A stretch of 64,000 nucleotides of DNA from Desulfonauticus submarinus (GCF_900104045.1 NZ_FNIN01000001.1:310001-374000), one strand, 5' to 3'. Shown: positions 8,809 through 18,591, numbered from the stretch's first letter. The notes: generated by a model from the sequence alone, not told the origin. Numbers and translations are program-made.

Positions 8809-9630
8809 CTAAATATTCTCCAATATTTTTTTATTTAAAAAACCTTTATACACTAATATAGTTTTTCCTTGAAGAAAAATTCTTTCACCTTGAAGAAAAA
8901 TTTTTAATTTTTCACCTCCACTAGTAACCACATTTACTTCTCTATTTAAAAGTCCTAAAGCAAATCCAACATATACACTTGCTGCTGCTCCTGTTCCACA
9001 GGCATAGGTTTCATTTTCTACACCTCTTTCATATGTTCTAAGCAAAATAAAATCTTTTTTTACAATCTGTACAAAATTTACATTAGAACCACTAGGACTA
9101 AAATAATCATGAAAACGAATTCTTCTTCCTATTTTATTTACATCAATCTCTTTTATATTCTCTGTAAAAAACACAACATGAGGAACACCTGTATTTACAT
9201 AATGAATATTAAAATCATTTTCATCTATAAAAATTTTAACATCCAATTTTAAATCTTTTGGCTCAGTCAGTTCTACTTTTACTTCATTTTCTTTTACTAT
9301 CTCTGCATGAATAACTCCAGCTTCTGTTAAAAAAGCCTGTTCCTTACCCGCAAGACCTAAATAATTAGCTAACCAAGCAGCACATCTAGCCCCATTCCCA
9401 CACATTTCAGCTTTAGTTCCATCAGCATTATAAAAATGCCATTTAAAATCTATCTCACCATTTCTAACCTCTTCTAAAAAAATTAACCCATCTGCTCCCA
9501 CTCCAAAACACCTTTGACATAATTTTTTTGCCCAAGCTGACATTTGAGATATATTTACAGGCACACTATTTAAATCAAATAAAATAAAATCATTGCCGCT
9601 TCCTTGCATTTTATAAAAAACTAAATCCAT
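8809..9630 (-). CDS. dapF: diaminopimelate epimerase
   Basis: 273 residues. Interconverts LL- and meso-diaminopimelate with two active-site Cys, both seen: CGNGARCA near residue 77 and ACGTGAAAS near 215. The start MDLVFYKMQGSGNDFI is typical. It lies two bases after the selenoprotein gene and three before dapA. Confidence 0.97.
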   Translation of the reverse strand: MDLVFYKMQGSGNDFILFDLNSVPVNISQMSAWAKKLCQRCFGVGADGLIFLEEVRNGEIDFKWHFYNADGTKAEMCGNGARCAAWLANYLGLAGKEQAFLTEAGVIHAEIVKENEVKVELTEPKDLKLDVKIFIDENDFNIHYVNTGVPHVVFFTENIKEIDVNKIGRRIRFHDYFSPSGSNVNFVQIVKKDFILLRTYERGVENETYACGTGAAASVYVGFALGLLNREVNVVTSGGEKLKIFLQGERIFLQGKTILVYKGFLNKKILENI

Positions 9631-9632
9631 TA

Positions 9633-10466
9633 TTATCTCATCCTTTTAACAATATCTTTTATCATCTGATCATCCTTAATATCATCACCTAATCCAAAAA
9701 CTTTCCAATAAATATTTTTTTTATAAATCCATTTTTTAGTTTTTAAAAAAGAAATATAATCTTTTATATCGACATAATTTACTGCCTTGCCTTTAGAATA
9801 TGGTCTTACCCATAATGTACTCTGATTATTAACTAATTCTCCAGAAAATCCAGGGCCATCTCCACTTCCAAATAGTATTTCTATTTCTTTAACATTATTT
9901 AATAGTTCTTTTTCCATATAATACCCTAATGCAGATATTACAATTATAGGAAGGTTTTTATACTTATATTTTATTTTATGATAAAAAGATGATAATTTTT
10001 TAGAAAATATCTTTATATTTTTCTTTTTAATAGTTGGCAAAACAATTATTACAATTTTTTTCTTTAAAAGAAAAAAATTTATATTTTCATCTAAATGAAA
10101 CCAGTTTTTAGGAAAATCAATAGAATACTTTTTAAAGATATTAAATTCTTCTTCATTTACAACACCTATGTCATATCCTGATAATAAATAAACTTTTTTT
10201 AAATCTTGAAAAAACTGTTTATTTTCCAATGCTTTATTGCATAAAAACTCATCAGGACCAAAAATAAAAAAAGTATTCTCTTTTCTTCTAAAATCAAAAA
10301 AACTTTTTCTCCTGGCTAAACCTCCAAGAGTTTTTCCCCCTCAAGCAGGACAAGGCTCTATCTTACATTTAGTATTTGCAACATAATATATTTCTGTGCC
10401 ACTAAATGCTTTAAACGGCCATGAGAAAAAAACTAAAATAAAAAATATAAAAATACTTCTTTTCAT
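9633..10466 (-). CDS. exported selenoprotein, UGA read as selenocysteine at codon 42 (UshA/metallophosphatase-like)
   Basis: If the TGA at 10341-10343 is read through, one frame runs 277 residues from ATG 10466 to the stop at 9633. It has a signal peptide (MKRSIFIFFILVFFSW, cleavage near residue 22), then the motif CKIEPCPAU, so Cys39 and Sec42 make a CxxU redox pair, followed by GGKTLGGLARRK. Later parts (LLSGYDIGVVNEEE, FGSGDGPGFSGEL, LWVRPYSKGKAVN) resemble bacterial UshA-like metallophosphatase relatives; this family call is from memory and uncertain. The metal-binding residues of true phosphatases were not found, so it may not be a phosphatase. An in-frame ATG at 10481 is an alternative start. 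A hairpin follows the UGA. Without readthrough the signal peptide would be separated from the rest. Confidence 0.75.
10309..10330 (-). promoter_or_regulatory. SECIS-like hairpin after the UGA of the exported selenoprotein
   Basis: Minus-strand stem of 7 pairs (CUCUUGG with CCAGGAG, one G-U) closing the 8-base loop AGGUUUAG. The loop G is 18 bases after the UGA at 10343-10341, inside the usual 16-37 base range for bacterial SECIS elements read by SelB. Paired by eye only. Confidence 0.55.
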
Positions 10467-10498
10467 CTTCTTATCAAACATTACTTAACATTCAATTA

Positions 10499-10774
10499 TT
10501 AACTATTAACAAAATCCTTTAAATTTTTACCAACTTTAAAAAATGGAAGCTTTTTAGGTCTTACCTCTACCTTTTCTCCTGTCTTAGGATTTCTTCCAAC
10601 ATAGCCTTTATACTCTTTAATTTTAAAACTCCCAAACCCCCTAATCTCCACTCTTTTTCCAGCAAGCAATGCCTCTCTCATAGAGTCAAAAAAAGTATTT
10701 ACAAAGTCACTTGCTTCTTCAGGAGTTAGATTCTTATCTTCTGCCAATTGCTTTATTAAATCACTCTTATTCAT
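10499..10774 (-). CDS. HU/IHF family DNA-binding protein
   Basis: 91 residues, exact family length. The EIRGFGSFKIKEYKG strand and the DNA-wrapping arm with GRNPKTGEKVEVRPKK are present, including the Pro at the tip. Such proteins bend DNA and organise the nucleoid. A GGAGG lies about 10 bases before the ATG. It stands between the MinD-like gene (58-base gap, the largest in this string) and the selenoprotein gene, so it may also have its own promoter. Confidence 0.95.
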   Translation of the reverse strand: MNKSDLIKQLAEDKNLTPEEASDFVNTFFDSMREALLAGKRVEIRGFGSFKIKEYKGYVGRNPKTGEKVEVRPKKLPFFKVGKNLKDFVNS

Positions 10775-10832
10775 CCTTTATAGCCTCCTTTTTTTGCTTT
10801 CATATCCTCTTCATTACCTTCAATCAAGTACC

Positions 10833-11639
10833 TTACTTTTTAAAATTATCTATTAAATTTAATCCCTTTTTAACTAATGTTGTTTTTTCTGTAAAATTTA
10901 TAAGCTTTTTAGCTATATTTATCAAATCTAAACAAGCCTTTGAAGTAGGATATAACTTAAATAAAGGTTTCTGTTGCCTTACTGCCTCTGAAAGATTTTT
11001 ATCCTCTCGTACATATCCCAAATACATTAACTCTATCCCTAAAAATTTTTGGCACGCAACATTTAACCTTTCAAAACTTTTTTTAGCTTCTTGTTGATTT
11101 TCCACCATATTAACCAAAATAAAAAAATTAGATTGATTATAATGATTTTTTAATATTTTAATTAAAGCATAACTATCAGTCAGAGAGGTCGGTTCTGGCG
11201 TAATAATAACAATCCTTAAAGACGTTGATAGAGCAAAAGATAAAATTCCATTACTAATACCAGCGCCTAAATCCAATAATATAAAATCATATTTAGATAG
11301 GATAGTATCTAATTTTTTAGCTAGTAAAAATTGAATATCACTTTCATATTCTAATAAATCTAAAACACCAGAAGCTGCTGGAATAAAATCTAGTCCTGTT
11401 TTATCTAAACTTAAAATGATTTCTTCGGGCTTTATATCTTCACTTAACAAATCTTTTAGATTTTTTTTAGGAGTTACTCCCAATAAAATATCTAAATTTG
11501 CTAATCCTAAGTCACAATCAATAACAATGACTTGATTAGCAAGACTATGTAAAATATAAGCAAGATTTAAAGTAATATTTGTTTTTCCAACTCCTCCTTT
11601 TCCACTCACAATTGATAAACTAATATTTTTTCTTTTCAT
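10833..11639 (-). CDS. MinD/ParA family ATPase, FlhG-like
   Basis: 268 residues. Deviant Walker A motif SGKGGVGKTN at residues 12-21, switch motif DCDLGLANLDILLG at 41-54 and Walker B LLDLGAG near 121 mark the MinD/FlhG group of membrane-cycling ATPases that set cell-division or flagellar number and place. No C-terminal amphipathic MinD tail is obvious, and minC/minE are absent, so an FlhG (YlxH) type role is more likely than MinD. Flagellar genes are not in the window. The gene follows a GGDEF protein gene after five bases. Confidence 0.85.
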   Translation of the reverse strand: MKRKNISLSIVSGKGGVGKTNITLNLAYILHSLANQVIVIDCDLGLANLDILLGVTPKKNLKDLLSEDIKPEEIILSLDKTGLDFIPAASGVLDLLEYESDIQFLLAKKLDTILSKYDFILLDLGAGISNGILSFALSTSLRIVIITPEPTSLTDSYALIKILKNHYNQSNFFILVNMVENQQEAKKSFERLNVACQKFLGIELMYLGYVREDKNLSEAVRQQKPLFKLYPTSKACLDLINIAKKLINFTEKTTLVKKGLNLIDNFKK

Positions 11640-11644
11640 AATCC

Positions 11645-12466
11645 TTAACTCTTAAATAAAATATTTTTCTCAGCCTCATTTACTAAAGTAGCACTATCTT
11701 TTTCTTCTTCAGAATAAAAAGATATATAAAATCTATTTTTACCATTTCTTTTAGCTTTATATAAATTAGCATCTGCTATCTCAAATAATTTACTTGACTC
11801 TACTTTCCCATATCCTGAATATACTACTCCACCTGCAGAAATTGTTATTTTAATATCAAATTTTTCTACCTTAAATCTAAACTTTTCTACCTCTTTTAAA
11901 ATTCTTTCTGCTATGCCATAAATATGCCTAATACTAGTTCCTCTAAAAATAACAGCAAACTCCTCTCCTCCTATTCTACATGCAAAATCATTTCCTCTAA
12001 TTTGATTTTTTATAATCTGAGCAACTCCTTTTAAAACTATATCCCCAACTTGATGTCCATATGTATCATTTACACTTTTAAAATTATCTATATCAAATAT
12101 TAACAAAGATAAAGGGATTTTAAACTTTCTAGCATCTTGTATCTCTCTAACAAAAGTCTCTTCAAAAAATCTTTTATTATATAAAGAGGTAAGAAAATCC
12201 ATATTTTTATATTTATTCAAATATGAAAACAATTCGAATAAGTGTAAAGATAGACTAAATTTATCTTTTTTAATTGGTAGTAAAAACCACTTATTATCTT
12301 TATCTACCTCACAAATTACCTTTTTTATCTTATCAACATAATTAGAATGAAAAAATGTAAATAAAATATAAGCTAAATTTTTATCTAATTTATCTTTTTT
12401 TACTAAAAGCTCTAACTTTTTTAATTCATTTAACAAATCTTGTTTATTTAATTCAGTTGTTACCAT
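11645..12466 (-). CDS. soluble diguanylate cyclase (GGDEF domain)
   Basis: 273 residues, no membrane segment. Residues 1-90 are an unrecognised helical domain. Residues about 95-255 are a GGDEF domain starting at FLTSLYNKRFF, with the active motif IGGEEF and, five residues before it, RGND, which fits the RxxD inhibitory site for product feedback. It should make cyclic di-GMP. The start overlaps the prfB end by 14 bases. A PilZ receptor is encoded a few genes upstream in the same string. Confidence 0.92.
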   Translation of the reverse strand: MVTTELNKQDLLNELKKLELLVKKDKLDKNLAYILFTFFHSNYVDKIKKVICEVDKDNKWFLLPIKKDKFSLSLHLFELFSYLNKYKNMDFLTSLYNKRFFEETFVREIQDARKFKIPLSLLIFDIDNFKSVNDTYGHQVGDIVLKGVAQIIKNQIRGNDFACRIGGEEFAVIFRGTSIRHIYGIAERILKEVEKFRFKVEKFDIKITISAGGVVYSGYGKVESSKLFEIADANLYKAKRNGKNRFYISFYSEEEKDSATLVNEAEKNILFKS

Positions 12467-13578
12467 TGTCTCTAGTTCCTGAATTTAAAAATATTAAATA
12501 TTCTTTAATAAAAATATCGATATTACCATCTAAAACATCTTCTACATTACTCGTTTCATAGCCAGTCCTATGATCCTTTACTAAGCGATATGGATGTAAA
12601 GTATAAGTTCGAATTTGATGACCAAAAGAAATTTGCGTTTTTGCCTCATAACTTTCCTGTTTTTTCTCTTGCCTTTTAGCAAGTTCCATTTGAAGTAGCT
12701 TGGCTTTTAAAATTTTTAAAGCTATTTCTTTATTTTGAAACTGAGATCGCTCATTTTGAGATTGAACTACTAACCCTGTAGGTTTATGAATAATTCTTAT
12801 CGCCGAGCTTGTTTTATTAACATGCTGTCCACCAGGACCACCAGCTCTAAAAGCTTCTATTTCTAAATCTTCTTCTTTAATTTCTATTTTAATATCTTCC
12901 CTTTCGTAAGGATATACATCTACTGAAGCAAAAGATGTATGACGTCTCTTAGAAGCATCAAAAGGAGAAATTCTTATTAAACGATGTGTTCCCTTTTCAC
13001 CTTTTAAGAACCCATAGCTATAAGTTCCTTTTACATGCAAGGTTACACTTTTTATTCCAGCCTCTTCTCCTCCTATATAATCTAAATATTCTATTTTAAA
13101 AGAATGTCTTTCCGCCCACCTAGTATACATTCTAAGCAACATTTCAGCCCAATCTTGAGCTTCTATGCCACCTGCTCCTGGATGAATCTCGAGTATAGCT
13201 TCTGCGTCATCTCCCTCACCACTCAATAATAGCTCCATTTCTAATATCTCTAAGCTCTCCTTTAAAAATCTTAAAGTTTTTTCAGCTTCTTGCAAACATT
13301 CTGATTCTCCTTCTTCTACTAGAGCTAGCCATACTAACAAATCTTCCTTTTTAGAATAAAGATTTTTTATCTTTTCCAATATATTTTCTAATTCTCTTTT
13401 CCGTTGCAAAAGAGGAGTTACTTTTTCATGATTTGACCATAAAGAAGCATCACTTAATTTTTTCTCTATTTCTGCTAATTCTTTTTCTTTAACTTTTAAG
13501 TCAAAGACGCCTCCATAATTCATCTAGTTTATTTATAGTATCTATACTTGATATTTTCAATTCATTCAAATCTAACAT
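12453..13578 (-). CDS. prfB: peptide chain release factor 2, with programmed +1 frameshift
   Basis: Release factor 2 ends translation at UGA and UAA. The first 25 codons (ATG at 13578, starting MLDLNELK) run into an in-frame TGA at 13503-13501; a +1 shift at CTT-TGA-C joins them to the main frame from 13502 down to 12453, giving about 374 residues. The main part holds the catalytic GGQ motif (GGPGGQHVNKT, near residue 250 of the joined protein) and the SPF-type anticodon-like motif (RISPFDA), which marks RF2 rather than RF1. It follows lnt after 12 bases. Confidence 0.96.
13501..13515 (-). promoter_or_regulatory. prfB +1 frameshift site
   Basis: Minus strand reads TGG AGG CGT CTT TGA C. The in-frame UGA after CUU, with the Shine-Dalgarno-like GGAGG a few bases upstream, matches the known RF2 autoregulatory site (AGGGGG-UAU-CUU-UGA-C in E. 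coli). When RF2 is scarce the ribosome shifts forward one base and completes RF2. Confidence 0.93.
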
Positions 13579-13590
13579 CCTTTACACCAC

Positions 13591-15069
13591 CTAGAAAAAA
13601 ATTTTTAAAAAAAATATAATTAATATAATAAAGGGAAATGAATAAATGTAATAAAAATATTTATTAAAAAAACTCTTTTCTTTTATTGTATAAACAATAA
13701 AATCAAGATACCCCTTTTTAAAAAGATCTATTTTTTTTAAAACAACACCTTTATTAGAAATAATAGCTGTTATGCCACTATTTGTACATCTCAATATATA
13801 TCTTTGCTGTTCTATAGCCCTTAATGTAGTTAAAAAAAGATGTTGATAAGGAGCAGAGGTATCTCCAAACCAGGCATCATTAGAGATATTAATTAAAATT
13901 TCAGATCCTTTATTTACTCTATCTTCTACTAAATGCGAAAAAATTGCTTCATAACAAATAAGTACTCCAAGAGCAAGATTATTCATTTTAAGAGGATCAG
14001 TTAAAAGACCAGGCGAAAAATCTCCCACACCAGTATAAAAAAATCTAAACACAGAGTATAAGAAATTAAATGGCAAATATTCACCAAATGGCACTAATTT
14101 TTGCTTATCATATATTCCTATAATATCACCTTTATCGTTCAAAAGATATGCTCTATTAAAAAGTAAATATTTTTTTACTGATATAAATTTATAACCAGGA
14201 GATCCAAATAAAAGATATACTTTATTATCTCTAACGAACTTTCTAATTATATTAGAAAGTTTACTTCTCTCTTGAAAGTAAAAGGGCATACATGTCTCAG
14301 GCCAAATAACTAAATCTAATTTTTTATTTTTATAAACATTTTTTAAAGATAAGTTAATATAAGTATGAACGGTATTTTCTTGATATTCTTTATCCCATTT
14401 ATGTTCTTGATCAATATTTCCCTGAACTAACCTAACTTTTAATTTAGAAATAGTCTGAGGAACAGAAAGTAAACTAAAAATATTTAATAAAATTAAAATC
14501 ATAAAGATAGAAAAGGAGACGAAAACATATTTTCTATTGATTAGAAAAAATGTTATTAACACCACAAAAAAAGAAAATCCTTTTGCTCCTATAAACTTTA
14601 AACATTGTAAAAAAAAAGGATATGGAGAAAAAATCAAAGCTAAATCTGGCCAGGGAAAGCCTGATAAAAAATATTCTCTAATAATTTCTAACGACATCCA
14701 AAGACCCGCGGCAAAAATCCCAAGCCATAAGAAAGAAAGATATCTTCGCATTAAACGTATTAAAATATAGTATACCCAAATATAAATAGACAAATAAAAA
14801 CCCATTAATATAGGAAAACACCATGAAAGATAAAAGGGAATATTACCATATTTATAACATGGATAATAAATCCAATAAAAAACAACAGCATAACCAAAAC
14901 TTGCATAAATATAAACGAATTTAGAATAATTTCTTTTTTCTATAGCCAATACATGTAAAGATCCTAATAATAAAAACAAAAAAGGAGGAAAACAAAAATA
15001 TGGATTAGGATAAGAAAAAAAACAGCAAAAAGATATTAAAACTAAATAAAAAACACTCTTCACAAACAA
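13591..15069 (-). CDS. lnt: apolipoprotein N-acyltransferase
   Basis: 492 residues. Adds the third acyl chain to lipoproteins in the inner membrane, the last step before Lol sorting. The N-terminal half has six or more membrane segments; the C-terminal half is a nitrilase-type domain with the catalytic Glu in WPETCMPFY, Lys in KQKLVPFGEYLP and Cys in ICYEAIFSHL. A final membrane segment ends the protein. It lies between the CorC-like gene (4-base gap) and prfB. Confidence 0.95.
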   Translation of the reverse strand: MFVKSVFYLVLISFCCFFSYPNPYFCFPPFLFLLLGSLHVLAIEKRNYSKFVYIYASFGYAVVFYWIYYPCYKYGNIPFYLSWCFPILMGFYLSIYIWVYYILIRLMRRYLSFLWLGIFAAGLWMSLEIIREYFLSGFPWPDLALIFSPYPFFLQCLKFIGAKGFSFFVVLITFFLINRKYVFVSFSIFMILILLNIFSLLSVPQTISKLKVRLVQGNIDQEHKWDKEYQENTVHTYINLSLKNVYKNKKLDLVIWPETCMPFYFQERSKLSNIIRKFVRDNKVYLLFGSPGYKFISVKKYLLFNRAYLLNDKGDIIGIYDKQKLVPFGEYLPFNFLYSVFRFFYTGVGDFSPGLLTDPLKMNNLALGVLICYEAIFSHLVEDRVNKGSEILINISNDAWFGDTSAPYQHLFLTTLRAIEQQRYILRCTNSGITAIISNKGVVLKKIDLFKKGYLDFIVYTIKEKSFFNKYFYYIYSFPFIILIIFFLKIFF

Positions 15070-15073
15070 AATT

Positions 15074-15892
15074 TTACCTATCAGAAGTATATACTTTTAC
15101 CCAATGAACATGTTTCAAATCAGCATCTTCTATAACTATTTTAAAATTATCACCCTCTAATATTTCTCCCTTCTGAGGGACATGTCCCATTTTCTCACAT
15201 AAATATCCACTTAAAGTGTCTACCTGTTCGGAATGTAAATTTATTTTTAACTTTTCATTAAATTCTTCTAAATCTACTCGTCCTGAAACTAAATAAACTC
15301 CATTACCCTGTGAGATGATTTCCTCTGGTCTTGGCAAATCATATTCGTCTTCTATTTCGCCAACAATTTCTTCTAAAATATCTTCCATTGTAACTAGGCC
15401 AGCAGTTCCTCCATATTCATCTAACACAATTGCCATATGCATCTTTTTTGATTTTAGCTCCAATAATAAATCCCTTACTCTTTTTGTTTCAGGAACAAAA
15501 TAGGGTTTTCTAATTATCTCGCTTAATCTTATATTTTCTTTGTCTAGATAGTAAATTTTCAACAAATCTTTTGCATGGATAATTCCAACAATCTGATCCT
15601 TAGTTTCTTTAAAAACAGGAATTCTAGAGTGACCACATTCAATTACAGTCTTTACCACTTCATCAATGTTCTGATCAATCTCTGCACAAACCATATCAGT
15701 CCTAGGAACAATAATTTCATCTACACGTAAATGAGCTAACTTTAATACATTTAAAAGCATTTGATATTCATCATACTTTAATAATCCTCTTTCTTTAGCC
15801 TCTTTAAGTAACTCTTTTAATGAAGAATTATCTTTTGACGAAAAAAAATTTTTAATCCAATCCCAAAATTTAATTTCGCCTGAATCTTCCAA
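15074..15892 (-). CDS. CBS-domain protein, CorC/HlyC type
   Basis: About 272 residues from TTG 15892, which has an AGGGGG site seven bases upstream; an in-frame ATG at 15949 would overlap the PilZ gene by 44 bases. Seen: paired CBS domains (IIVPRTDMV near residue 65; [40 protein letters not shown]) and a C-terminal CorC/HlyC domain. It lacks the DUF21 membrane part of the CorB-like protein encoded at 41774-42811. It sits just before lnt, as CorC (YbeX) does in E. coli. Role in metal-ion export is inferred from the family. Confidence 0.88.
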   Translation of the reverse strand: MEDSGEIKFWDWIKNFFSSKDNSSLKELLKEAKERGLLKYDEYQMLLNVLKLAHLRVDEIIVPRTDMVCAEIDQNIDEVVKTVIECGHSRIPVFKETKDQIVGIIHAKDLLKIYYLDKENIRLSEIIRKPYFVPETKRVRDLLLELKSKKMHMAIVLDEYGGTAGLVTMEDILEEIVGEIEDEYDLPRPEEIISQGNGVYLVSGRVDLEEFNEKLKINLHSEQVDTLSGYLCEKMGHVPQKGEILEGDNFKIVIEDADLKHVHWVKVYTSDR

Positions 15893-15905
15893 TTTATTCC
15901 CCCTT

Positions 15906-16952
15906 TTATACTGTTCCTTTCTGGCGATATATTTCCAAATATTTTTCAAAAAGCCAATTACCCAAACTTTCGCATCCCTGTTCCAAAGGAATTTCTTTCC
16001 ATTCTATTTGAGTAGAATTAGCTTTTACTTTACCTTCTGCCACAAACTGAAAACCAAAAAAATAAAACTCTTGATCATCAGCTAAATAAACGTTTTTTAA
16101 TTTACATATAAAATAAAAAAACATATTAGTATTGGTATATGTTGGATTTAGATGTAGATACAAAAATATATATTCATTATCTCTTTTAAATTTAACAACA
16201 TCAGATACAATCTTCTTTTTTATACCTAGCTTAATTCCACCTCCAGATATATCCTTAAGAAATATATTTCTTTTTCTCTCATCGTATAAACCTAAAGGTT
16301 CTCCCCACTCTGAAATATCTTTTGAAAATCCAGCATATTTATCTAAAAAAGCAGGCCACAATTTAATACTTTTTATATACTTAGAAGGTATTTCTATTCT
16401 TAAAAATCTTCTTTTTTGTCCTAAATATAATTTTTCAGGAAGCTTTAATTTAATAATATATGAACCTTTATTTACATAATAATCAACAACAATAGATTTA
16501 AAATTATAAAAAATAGCATTTAATTTGCCTGAACCTATCTTAAAAAAACAAGATAAATTTTTTTTAAACCAAACTTTGCTTATTTTTAAATAAGAAGGCA
16601 TTTCTAAATATATAAATTCATCATCATAATCAACCAATGTAGCATACACCATGGAATCAGACCGTCCAATACTAATATCAAACCTACTACGCTGGATCAA
16701 AGCAAAATCAAAAATATTTTTGATTGTCTCTTTATCAGAAATAGAACCAAATTCGTTAGAATCATCTCTAGATTCTTTCCATTTAACATATAGATGTATT
16801 AAAAATAGTATTGGGAAAAAAAGAATGCAAGATATTACAAAGTAGTAAAGGAAGTTGATAAAATCACTATTTAATCCACTACCCTCAAAAGATCGTTTGA
16901 TTTGATTTAAAATATAACTATTTGAAATAATATAAATCATCATTAAAATCAC
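15906..16952 (-). CDS. membrane-anchored PilZ-domain protein, YcgR-like
   Basis: 348 residues. One membrane segment at about 35-55, then a YcgR-N-like region, then a PilZ domain. The cyclic di-GMP-binding parts are visible: QKRRFLRIEIP near residue 188 (RxxxR) and DISGGGIKLGI near 250 (DxSxxG). Such proteins bind cyclic di-GMP and change flagellar or surface behaviour. It overlaps the preceding lipoprotein gene by 35 bases. Two GGDEF proteins that could supply the signal are in the window. Confidence 0.82.
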   Translation of the reverse strand: MILMMIYIISNSYILNQIKRSFEGSGLNSDFINFLYYFVISCILFFPILFLIHLYVKWKESRDDSNEFGSISDKETIKNIFDFALIQRSRFDISIGRSDSMVYATLVDYDDEFIYLEMPSYLKISKVWFKKNLSCFFKIGSGKLNAIFYNFKSIVVDYYVNKGSYIIKLKLPEKLYLGQKRRFLRIEIPSKYIKSIKLWPAFLDKYAGFSKDISEWGEPLGLYDERKRNIFLKDISGGGIKLGIKKKIVSDVVKFKRDNEYIFLYLHLNPTYTNTNMFFYFICKLKNVYLADDQEFYFFGFQFVAEGKVKANSTQIEWKEIPLEQGCESLGNWLFEKYLEIYRQKGTV

Positions 16953-17592
16953 AATTTTCTAAAGAAGACTTTAACACCTCCAAGTGTTTGTCTGCCTCCT
17001 TAGAAGAAAAAAATCTTTTTTTCAATTTCCAATCTTCCACTAAAAACAATGTCCATCCATACTTTTTATCAATATTAAAAGCCAATGTTAAAAACTTCTT
17101 TTTCCATTTTATAGGTGCACATTCTACAACTTTACGTGAATATACAGATATATAAATAGGATTTTTCTCTTTATTAATTTTTAACCATAAACTATGATAT
17201 TTTTTTTGTTCCACCATTCGTTTATATATTAAGTCTTTTGAAGATGAAATAAAATTGGATAACTTTTTACCTAAATAATATTCACTACACTTATAAAATC
17301 TAATCCTTTCTTCCCCGATATATTGGTATAATCGATATAAATAATAAAAATTAAGACCTATCATCTCAACTTTATCATGAGTTGCAAAAATTAAATTTGA
17401 TTTATTAAAATAAATTTTAGCATCACAAAATTTGCCTTCTAAAAAAGAATTCAAAAATTTTATCCTATAAGAATAAGCAGAATCAACTAAAGAACTTTGA
17501 ACAAAAGGGCTTTCTTTTTTAACACTAATAGAACAACTAAATAAACAGACCAATAAAAAAGCAAATATAATTACAAATTTAAAATTTTTCAT
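16918..17592 (-). CDS. putative lipoprotein in the Mla-type locus
   Basis: 224 residues. Signal peptide with a likely lipobox (LLVCLFSCS, Cys near residue 20). The rest is a mixed alpha/beta soluble domain with several Tyr/Phe/Lys-rich strands. I do not recognise the family. Its start overlaps the mlaD stop (ATGA), so the two are coupled. In other bacteria the gene after mlaD is mlaC, the periplasmic lipid carrier; this protein is about that length but is lipid-anchored and no MlaC motif was seen, so equivalence is only a guess. Confidence 0.7.
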   Translation of the reverse strand: MKNFKFVIIFAFLLVCLFSCSISVKKESPFVQSSLVDSAYSYRIKFLNSFLEGKFCDAKIYFNKSNLIFATHDKVEMIGLNFYYLYRLYQYIGEERIRFYKCSEYYLGKKLSNFISSSKDLIYKRMVEQKKYHSLWLKINKEKNPIYISVYSRKVVECAPIKWKKKFLTLAFNIDKKYGWTLFLVEDWKLKKRFFSSKEADKHLEVLKSSLENCDFNDDLYYFK

Positions 17593-18578
17593 GGTTTTGG
17601 CATCTCAATATTTTTTATAATTTCCTTATTTGTTTTAAATGGCCATTTATCTTGAAGTCCACTTAAGATATCATTGCTTTTCTTTAAAGTATATTCAGCT
17701 TCTATCTTAAGACGATAAATATCTTTTGTAGCTTTTTTTAATTCCAGAGTTATATCTTTAGTATTATCAATAATAGGTTGTAATTCTTTACGAATAGTTT
17801 TTAAATCTTTTACAAAAGATTTAACTTCTTTACTAATTTTAAAAAATTCTTTTTCTATGGGCCTAACATCTTCTATTGCAAGTGTAGCATTCTTTAAAAA
17901 AGTATTCATAGTAATAACTAATTCATCAGAATGTGATAACAAAGAGTCAAATTTTTTCACAGGCCGATTGTCTTGAGTTAAATAGTATAAAAAACCTTTA
18001 TTTTTTAATATATTATCTGTAATTTTTTCAAAATTAACAATAGTTCGTTGAATACTAGATTTTTTATCTAAAAAATCATCTGTAATTTTTCTCATATTAG
18101 CAACTATTTTCTTCATATCTTCAATAACAGGTTGAGCTTCCATAAGCAACTCGTTTATTCCTCCAACTTTTGTTAAGGTTAAAGTATATCCAGATGGCAA
18201 AATAGGACTTTTATCACTACCTGGAATAACTTTAAGATATGGATTCCCAATAATTCCTTCCTGATCCAAAATAATTCTTGTATCTTTTCTAAACCATTTT
18301 CTATATTTTTCAAGAATACTAATTTTAATTTTTATATAATCTACTTTATCCAAATATAACTTTTCTACTTGTCCAATTTTAAATCCTGAGAGTTTTACAG
18401 GAATCCCTCTTTCTATATTTTCCCCTGACTTACTTATAATATAATAATTAACTCTTTTAGCAAAAATATCCTTTTTTATTCCTATATAAATCAAAAAAAA
18501 TACTAAAAATAAAATAAACCAAAATAAAACAAATCCTACCTTATACTCAAATTCTTTAAACTTTTTATCCCAAAACAT
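17589..18578 (-). CDS. mlaD: MlaD-type MCE-domain protein
   Basis: 329 residues. One N-terminal membrane segment (residues 15-33), an MCE domain at about 40-125 (GIPVKLSGFKIGQVEKLYLD, DQEGIIGNPYLKVIPG), then a long helical tail of about 190 residues. MCE proteins form the hexameric ring of Mla-type lipid transporters between the membranes. The permease MlaE and a degenerate ATPase lie just upstream; the tail is longer than in E. coli MlaD. Confidence 0.85.
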   Translation of the reverse strand: MFWDKKFKEFEYKVGFVLFWFILFLVFFLIYIGIKKDIFAKRVNYYIISKSGENIERGIPVKLSGFKIGQVEKLYLDKVDYIKIKISILEKYRKWFRKDTRIILDQEGIIGNPYLKVIPGSDKSPILPSGYTLTLTKVGGINELLMEAQPVIEDMKKIVANMRKITDDFLDKKSSIQRTIVNFEKITDNILKNKGFLYYLTQDNRPVKKFDSLLSHSDELVITMNTFLKNATLAIEDVRPIEKEFFKISKEVKSFVKDLKTIRKELQPIIDNTKDITLELKKATKDIYRLKIEAEYTLKKSNDILSGLQDKWPFKTNKEIIKNIEMPKP

Positions 18579-18591
18579 AATAAATTACCTA

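Noticed and set aside
10341-10343. TGA as evidence that the 10466 gene is a pseudogene
   Set aside because: It is the only stop in an otherwise open frame with a signal peptide, sits in a CxxU context and is followed by a hairpin at SECIS distance. Recoding explains more than decay, though a sequence error cannot be excluded.
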